Positions 57,900 through 64,000 of a stretch of 64,000 bases of DNA are shown here, one piece after another (the first letter of the stretch is position 1; every line of letters begins with the position of its first letter). Origin of the DNA: Camellia lanceoleosa (Eukaryota; Streptophyta; Magnoliopsida; Ericales; Theaceae); NCBI GenBank assembly GCA_025200525.1, contig CM045763.1, positions 59,041,530 through 59,105,529 of the forward strand. Direction: 5' to 3'. Position numbers and translations under genes: made by a program. The notes beneath the pieces were generated by a model. That model worked only from the letters and a program-made list of their open reading frames with translations, had not been told where the DNA came from and did not search any database.

Positions 57900-59160
57900 G
57901 CACTGGCTAGCTCAAGCTCTGGAGGCCCTCTTCGTCCTTTTCCTCGGCGAAGAGAACTCTACAGAGCTATCTCCATCCGCACCACAGTTTAAACCGGATG
58001 CAGAATCGAAACCGGAGTCGTCGTCATCCTCTGCATCAGAACCTGGCTCAACCTCATCTCCACTAGCGAAATCTGAGTCAGCATCATCATCTCCGCTCTC
58101 GGATGACTCGTCATGCTAATCTCCAGCCTCCTTGGTCTCGCTGGTCTCATCGTCATCGCATATGATGGGCTCTCAACGTCTCCCTCGGTCGCGTACCGGA
58201 GCATGTCTTTCTCTCCCTATTGCTAGAGGAGGCGCTGATGGTCCTGCTTCTGTTGTCACCGGCCCTATCGGTAAATGTGTGACCTGAAAAGGTAGTTTGA
58301 ATATGTCAGCCATAGTATGTGTATCAGATGCAAGTATTGTGTGCGGAATGAGTACATGCAGAAGTCAAATATAGTGTGCAAATGCAATGTGTCAGATGTA
58401 ATCTATACATGCAATGTATCAGTGCAGTATGGGAAAATATTCAGTTGAGATGTCAATTTCAGTGTACCAGCGGAAATATGATAACTGAAATGTAAGAAAA
58501 TTGAAGAATTACCTAAATACCGTGGGAGCCGAGTATCGCCTCCCTCCTCAAGATCATGCCCTCGAATGAGGCCAACATCTCGAGTAACCCCTCGACGTAC
58601 CCTATGGAGGGCTGCAAATGCAAGTTGGAATGATCAGTGTCTGGATGAATGAATGTCTGAGTATCTGAGTGAGAATGGAAGAAATGAAAGCTGTAGTACA
58701 TACCGGAGGTGAATCAAGTGTCCTGACATATCGGTGAGCAGGCAACGGAGGCTCAATTCGAATCTGATAAGGCTCTCCGGAATACCGCCAACCTGTCAAC
58801 TCGGTCAAAAGCTCTGGCCATCCAAAACTCTGCCTGGCATGAGGCATCCCTCTAGCCCTGCCCTTCGGTGCTCAGGCCTTGCTTGTCGAAGGGGCATCGC
58901 CTCCCTCAGATGAGCATAAATACCTATCAAGGAGGCATGAGGTGCGTCTAGATATAAGTTGTATAGTCCCTCCTCAAGGAAAAAGTTTGCATCCACACCT
59001 CACAGAAGTCAATGATCTCTTGGGAGGAGAGACTCTCAGAGCCTGTTTGGATGGCGGAGGTGGCATGGGAACCGTCAGAATGGCATACCTAGCATCTCGC
59101 GCATGAAGTGCTCACCTAGGAAACAGACTCGGCCTCATCGTCCTCAAGCACGAGCCGATA
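57900..59160 (-). pseudogene. Remnants of an unrecognised multi-exon gene (3' part)
   Basis: Minus-strand segments with coding character. One is 'TELTGWRYSGEPYQIRIEP' near 58800-58745. Another follows a TTGCAG acceptor near 58613: 'SIGYVEGLLEMLASFEGM'. A third follows a TTTTCAG acceptor near 58284 and ends in a long acidic Ser/Asp/Glu tail rich in 'DDD' and 'ESGDD' (58150-57960), with basic 'PRKRTKR' at the end. Stops occur in each. A possible upstream part is at 62500-63076. I recognise no domain; it could be a host gene or another antisense retrotransposon frame. Confidence 0.4.
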
Positions 59161-59174
59161 GTGAGAAGCGTCAG

Positions 59175-62100
59175 AGACACCCCATTTTGACCTGTCCTAA
59201 GACTTGGGCATTTTAGTTTGACCATCCTCACCAGAAAAATCAAATTGAAGCTTTAGTCCCAAACCTCACCCATTTTGGCCAAATTATTTTATATTATTTT
59301 GGAATTTGTAGTATTTTATATTTTTATATAATTTTGTGTGTTATACATAGTTTTTGATGTTTTCATCTAGTATAAATAATTTTTGATATTTGTTAAAAAG
59401 GAAAATGATAATATATATATATAGAAAATAAAAAAAAATAAAAATAAAATAGTTTGGTCAGGATGGGTTTGGAATGATGATTTGTTTTTTAAGGCGGTGT
59501 AAGATATGTTTGTTTTTAGAGAGAAAGAAAGAGTGGGTGAGAGAGATTAATAAAAAAATGAATGAAAATAAAAAGAGGAGGACATGATCTGGGGGTGAGA
59601 CAACAACAAAAATAAAATAAAATAAAAAAAGGTGGTGTCCTTTGCTTTCGGGTAGAGATAATATAGAGTATGGGTTCGGTGGAGAGTTGGGTGGGAATAT
59701 AGAAAAAAGGAGCATGCATGATGATAGGTGAGGGTGGAAGAATAAAAAAAATAAAAAAAAGAGAGAAGACAGCACACACAAAGGGAGACACAGTCTCTCT
59801 CTTTGGAGAAGAAAAGACCCAACACCACTCAAGGAAGAGGGGGCAAACACCACACACGACCTCAGCTCTCTCTCTCTCTTTCTAAAAAGAACACACACGG
59901 GGAGAGAAGACATAGACACACCATACACAATCCCTCGCTTTCTCTCTCTCTCTCTCTCATGGAGGTTTCTTGAGGAGCTCTCTCTCTCGGTCTTTTTTTG
60001 GAGGTAATGGTGAAGAGTTCTGGTTGGGCTCTCGGCAGAGAGCAGTTTCAAAAGAGAGAGTGAGTGAGTGAAAAATGTGAGGGGAAGAGAGGTTCTTGAT
60101 CTGAGCTATAGACACACACACTACACACACCAAACATACAAGACACCTAGCACACACACACACACACAGCAAACACACACGGCACACAGCACGCACATAC
60201 ACACAGCATGCACTCACACGCAATACACGCAATACGCAGCACACACACATAGAGCAAACACACACGACACACATTGATACACCCACACACAGCAGCAGCT
60301 GAGGGAGAACATGCCATACACATGACACACTCACACACACAAAAACATACACAGCACACTCGGGTTGGAGATGACTCGGGTTGGAGGTGACTCGAGTTGG
60401 AGGTGAGGGATAGAGTGGAGTAAAACAAAAAGACAACACATCTCTGAAACTCTCTCTCCCTTGGCTATCTTGCAGCGCCACCACCATTACAGCGGGTACC
60501 ATCATCGCGTCGCTGAGGCCAGAGACACACAGCTCTCACACACGTATACACTCGGGACACACACACCATCTTCTTCTCCATTCCATGGAAGACATACACA
60601 GGAGATGAAAAACACACAAACACAAGGGACATCAAGCACGGTGGTGTGCATGAGGGGAGGTTGGCTCTCTCTCTCGGCACATCTACTCTCTCTCTCTCTC
60701 TCTCTCTCAATTTCTTTTACACTCTCCTGACGTCAAACGAAGGAGACCAACGGAAGCTCTCTCTCTCTTTCTAGCGAGACCAACCTAGCTCTCTTATTCC
60801 CGAGGATTGACCCAGCTCTTGCCTTCAATCGAGCTCCACAAATGCCAAACCCAAAGGCCATCAGGACCGGCTAGTTGTGCAACTATCGAAGACTATCGCC
60901 ATTTATATGCAGGCCAACATATGTAAGAACACCATCCTTCCATCCATGGTGATCTGAGAGAATATCTATATAGAGAGTGAAGACCAAACCGTGGGGAGTG
61001 AGAAAGAGAGATGGACTACCAAACTTGAGTTGGTTTTGCATAGACTATCAGTATGGACTTCAAAGCTTGAGTTGGTTTTGCTTGGGCTTTAAGTGAGTGG
61101 GTTCAATTTGTGGATTAATATGAGTTTTATCAGTACAGGGCTTGAGTTGGTTTTTTTTATTAGTAGGTGCTTAGTTATATAGGTTGTGTCCCTGCTTCAT
61201 TTTATTTTTATTTTACTTTGTTTATTTTTATTTTGAGTGTTTTGTGAGATTTTATTTTATTTATTATTCCCTCATCTCTCTCTCTCATTCGGATATGTAA
61301 TAATTCAGGTGTTGTAATAATTCCCCACCCCGCTTCTTATTTATCCCATTCTTTAATAGCTTTCCCTACCTGTACATATGTATATATTTGACATGTCTTG
61401 CATGTCTATGCTTTACATCCATGTTTCATACGTTAAGATTCGGCTATATTTGCATTTGTGGATTTAATCAATTGTTATGTGATTCTATGCGCTACCTCAT
61501 GTTATTGAGATGATTCATATGCCATATTTTAGAAGCCGAATCTTTAGTGCATCTCATGAGTGAATTGCATTAGGATTCTATATATAAGATCATGCATATT
61601 TTACTAACTTTGTTTTGTAGTTGTTCAAGGGACGTCGGTCAATCTGTGAGTTTTTATGCTTTAGCATCCCATTTGTGTATGTTTGTTCTTACTATGTGTT
61701 AGTATTCTACCATGAGGCTACTTGCTTACTTGATATAACTGTATGAATGCCTGTGGATGAAGGCTTGTTGTTTGAATTGGAATAATTCAATAAATGTAGG
61801 TTTTAAGCCCACTTTGCAGTGGCAAATTCACAAACTTTAAGCCCACTTTGTCAAGTGGCAAATTCAAACCCTTTTCGAAAAACAAACATGAAGTTGAATT
61901 GTTCCAATTTGAGCAAACTAGTCTATACTTGTATGCTTCACATAGTAAATTTTAGGATTTATTCAATAATCAGAACATGAACATATAAAGAAAATAAAAA
62001 GTTATCTCATGGTTTAGTAGAGGCCGATCTTTTGATCGGGTGAGCGGGGGTGCTCATTATTGACCTTCCCCTCTCATACCTAAGGTTCCGAGCCAAGCAT

Positions 62101-62340
62101 CCTTGGTTACGACGAACAGTGGCCTTGCCACCGAGTCATGGTTTCCTAATTTCCCAAAATATTAGGTGGCGACTCTGAGATCTGATGACGCAGTCCATTT
62201 TTGACAAAATTGCAATAAAATGGATTTTCAATAAAGTTGTCAACTGACTCTCATCTATGTTTCACATTGCACTCGTGAGACTAGATCAAAGAGATCTCGA
62301 GTCCGAATCGCTTAACGCCACGGTACCCCCGCATGTTACA
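59175..62340 (+). mobile_element. Second Tat-type LTR (about 3.2 kb), plus orientation
   Basis: The start resembles the first LTR ('ACACCCCATTTTGACC' against 'ACACCCAATTTTTAATC', then 'AAGACTTGG' in both). The right part 61730-62330 is clearly related to 46590-47170, and it ends GCATGTTACA. The middle is different: CT- and CA-rich microsatellites instead of the first LTR's sequence. It is therefore probably another family member, or a strongly diverged 3' LTR, rather than a twin. No primer-binding site follows, so it is a solo or 3' LTR. The exact left end is uncertain. Confidence 0.55.
60108..60350. repeat. (CA)n-rich microsatellite region
   Basis: Dense ACACAC runs with interruptions. Neighbouring CT/GA-rich tracts lie at 59850-59960 and 60665-60710. 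Reading frames here are low-complexity artefacts. Confidence 0.85.
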
Positions 62341-62499
62341 AATTCCAAGTGCCAACGAATCGATATCTCGACACCTTCGCATCAAGTTGCTCAAGGTCGC
62401 CACGTGATTCGCAGATAGCAAAAGCATAGTTTGTTAGTTGCCATTAGATATGCAATATGAATTGTAGCTGAAAGCAAAAAGAACTATGAGTTTTGAGTT

Positions 62500-63076
62500 A
62501 CCTTATCGCCTCATCAGATCAAAATACTGGCGAAAAAATGAAAGGGTCTCTCGGGTCCTCGGCTAACATCTTTCGTCATACCGATGAGAGTATGGCACCC
62601 CAAGAGACATCTCGACCTCCGGCTCTGGGGAAAGCGTCAAAAAATAGGCATACACCCATAGTTGTAAAAAGCAAGAGGGCGACAGTGAGTATACAACAGA
62701 ATATAGAGAAAATGCGGAAAGCAGAGCATGTGTGCAATGTCTAGAAAATGCAAAATACAGAGAATACAGAATACAGAGAAAATGCGAAAAGCAAGGTATG
62801 TAGTACAGTGTATAGAAAGTACAAATGCAGAGCAGAAATTAGGCTATGTATGCGCAATGTGTGGTGCGTGTTAAGAAGAAAGCACGACAGAGAATGTAAA
62901 GCAGAAAAGTAAAACATACCTCCCAGGCTCTCCAATAGCCGCCAACTCTGTTCCCGCTCCTGCAGAAGGTCGAGCTCATATAGCAGTAAAGGGTAATGAG
63001 GCCAACGCCGCCCCAGTCGGAATGTTAGACCTGAGATAAGTCCACCAAGACGCTCAAAAGGTATAGCCCGACTATG
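62500..63076 (-). pseudogene. Remnants of an unrecognised gene (5' part)
   Basis: The minus-strand segment from 63076 encodes 'ERLGGLISGLTFRLGRRWPH' followed by 'YPLLLYELDLLQEREQSW'. It ends at a classical 'GGGAG/GTATGT' donor near 62921. A second segment after 'TTTCCCCAG' (near 62632) encodes 'PEVEMSLGVPYSHRYDE' with a stop, then a GTAACT donor near 62500. It probably belongs with the segments at 57900-59160. No domain recognised. It is cut on the right by the LTR starting at 63077. Confidence 0.4.
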
Positions 63077-64000
63077 TGTAACATGCCCGCGGGGGACCTC
63101 GCTACAATTCGGACTCGATTGTCACGGTTCTTAATCTGAACCAAAGAGTCCAAATCCGACAAATCATTTTTGAGAAAACAGATTTTTGAAAGAAGTGCCA
63201 AACATGGACTGCTTTGCCAGATATAGAGTCGCCACCTAAATATTTTATTTTGGGGGAATTTAGGAAACCCTGACTCGGTGCCAAAGGCCACGTGTTCGTC
63301 ATCACCAAAGTTGCCTCGGCTCGAGAACTTGGGTACGGTCGGGGAAGGTCACTATGAGCATTCTCTCGCCCGGTCCGAAGACCGGCCTCTACTAACCGTG
63401 ATATTTTATTTTGAAAACACTATATGCTCTTATTCCGGTTATTAGCCTAGAATTACTACGTTATACGCACAGCAAACAAGTATAGACTAGATTGCTTAAT
63501 TTGGAATGGAACATTGCATATCCGTTTGTTTGGAAAACGTTTTGGAATTTGCTACTCGCAAGTATGCTAAAACACGGATTTTAATGAGTTGTTCCAACTC
63601 AAGCAATCCAACCTTCACCCACAAGCATTCAAGCAGTTTATCACATAAGCATCTAGCCACATGGTAAGCATGTTGTCATGGTAGCATTCACACGCATGCG
63701 GTATGCTAAAGCATAAAATACTTACATCGTACTCCGTGCAAAAACAAGAACGTGTTAGCAATCAATGCATGATCCAAGTCCATGTTAAGTGCCTAATGCA
63801 TCGCATACAAAATGCCATTTAGAATGGGCTCGGCTAATCTTAAGGATGACATGTGAAATGCGCAGGTAGCATTTATTCAAATTTGATTTGAAATATAATG
63901 CAATTAGCATGATGTACCGAGCTCGGTGCATGCAATACTGATGAATGATGCACGCATGCATAGCATAAGGTATGCTAAATTAAACATGACCTAATACTAA
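63077..64000 (-). mobile_element. Third Tat-type LTR, minus orientation, runs off the window
   Basis: Begins TGTAACATGCCC, the reverse complement of the GCATGTTACA end of the second LTR. Reverse-complemented 63190-63450 aligns closely with 46850-47110 ('GTAGAGGCCGGTCTT', 'TACCCAAGTTCTCGAGCC', 'TAGGTGGCGACTCTAT'). No primer-binding site is seen to its left, so it is a solo or 3' LTR. Confidence 0.65.

Noticed and set aside
59458..60730. Long open frames on both strands rich in Ser/Cys/His/Thr
   Set aside because: They are translations of CT-, CA- and GA-rich microsatellites inside an LTR, with no domain and frames open in several registers.
59175..62340. Second LTR as the matching 3' LTR of the Tat element at 43.5-55.4 kb
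   Set aside because: The two LTRs share only their start and the last kilobase; the middles differ completely and the ends are not the same, so I do not pair them with confidence.

Overview
This is nuclear DNA from a flowering plant, most likely a woody eudicot (species not determinable by eye). The support is GT-AG introns in plant transposon genes, a coiled-coil NB-ARC-LRR (CNL) immune receptor family, a Tat-type Ty3/gypsy retrotransposon with two RNase H domains, CACTA and PIF/Harbinger DNA transposons, an endogenous plant pararetrovirus and many MITE-like hairpins. I see no bacterial gene, CRISPR array or operon.

Layout. 0-4.9 kb: a PIF/Harbinger-like block on the minus strand, with a decayed three-exon transposase, an intact spliced Myb/SANT-like gene and a probable GRF zinc-finger gene. 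5.85-43.2 kb: a tandem array of three related CNL loci, all on the minus strand. Locus 1 (5.86-6.70 kb) is a truncated fragment, locus 2 (14.40-17.00 kb) is an intact 867-residue receptor, and locus 3 (37.98-43.12 kb) is a pseudogene split by a 2.5-kb solo LTR. The 5' leaders and intergenic DNA of the three loci are also homologous, so each locus serves as an 'empty site' reference for insertions in the others. This reveals solo LTRs with exact 5-bp target duplications, nested long-TIR elements, a 2-kb palindromic satellite-like array, a 4.2-kb CACTA element with exact ends, a poly(A)-tailed retroposon and a decayed caulimovirid copy (about 29.8-35.4 kb) flanked by the two arms of a hairpin element.

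43.5-64 kb: retrotransposon-dominated. A Tat-lineage element on the plus strand has a 3.7-kb 5' LTR, a primer-binding site and degraded gag, protease, RT, RNase H, second RNase H and integrase. It is followed by an antisense open reading region and by two further related LTRs, one in each orientation (59.2-62.3 kb plus; 63.08 kb to the window end, minus). Remnants of an unrecognised minus-strand multi-exon gene lie around these LTRs.

Functionally, only the CNL gene at 14.4-17.0 kb looks like a working host gene. The Myb/SANT-like gene and the two downstream open frames of the pararetrovirus are also open but belong to mobile elements. I found no clear new biological system. The most interesting signals are structural: the palindromic array, same-family MITE self-nesting, the TAG-dominated stops in the Tat element, and the open downstream frames of the endogenous virus.
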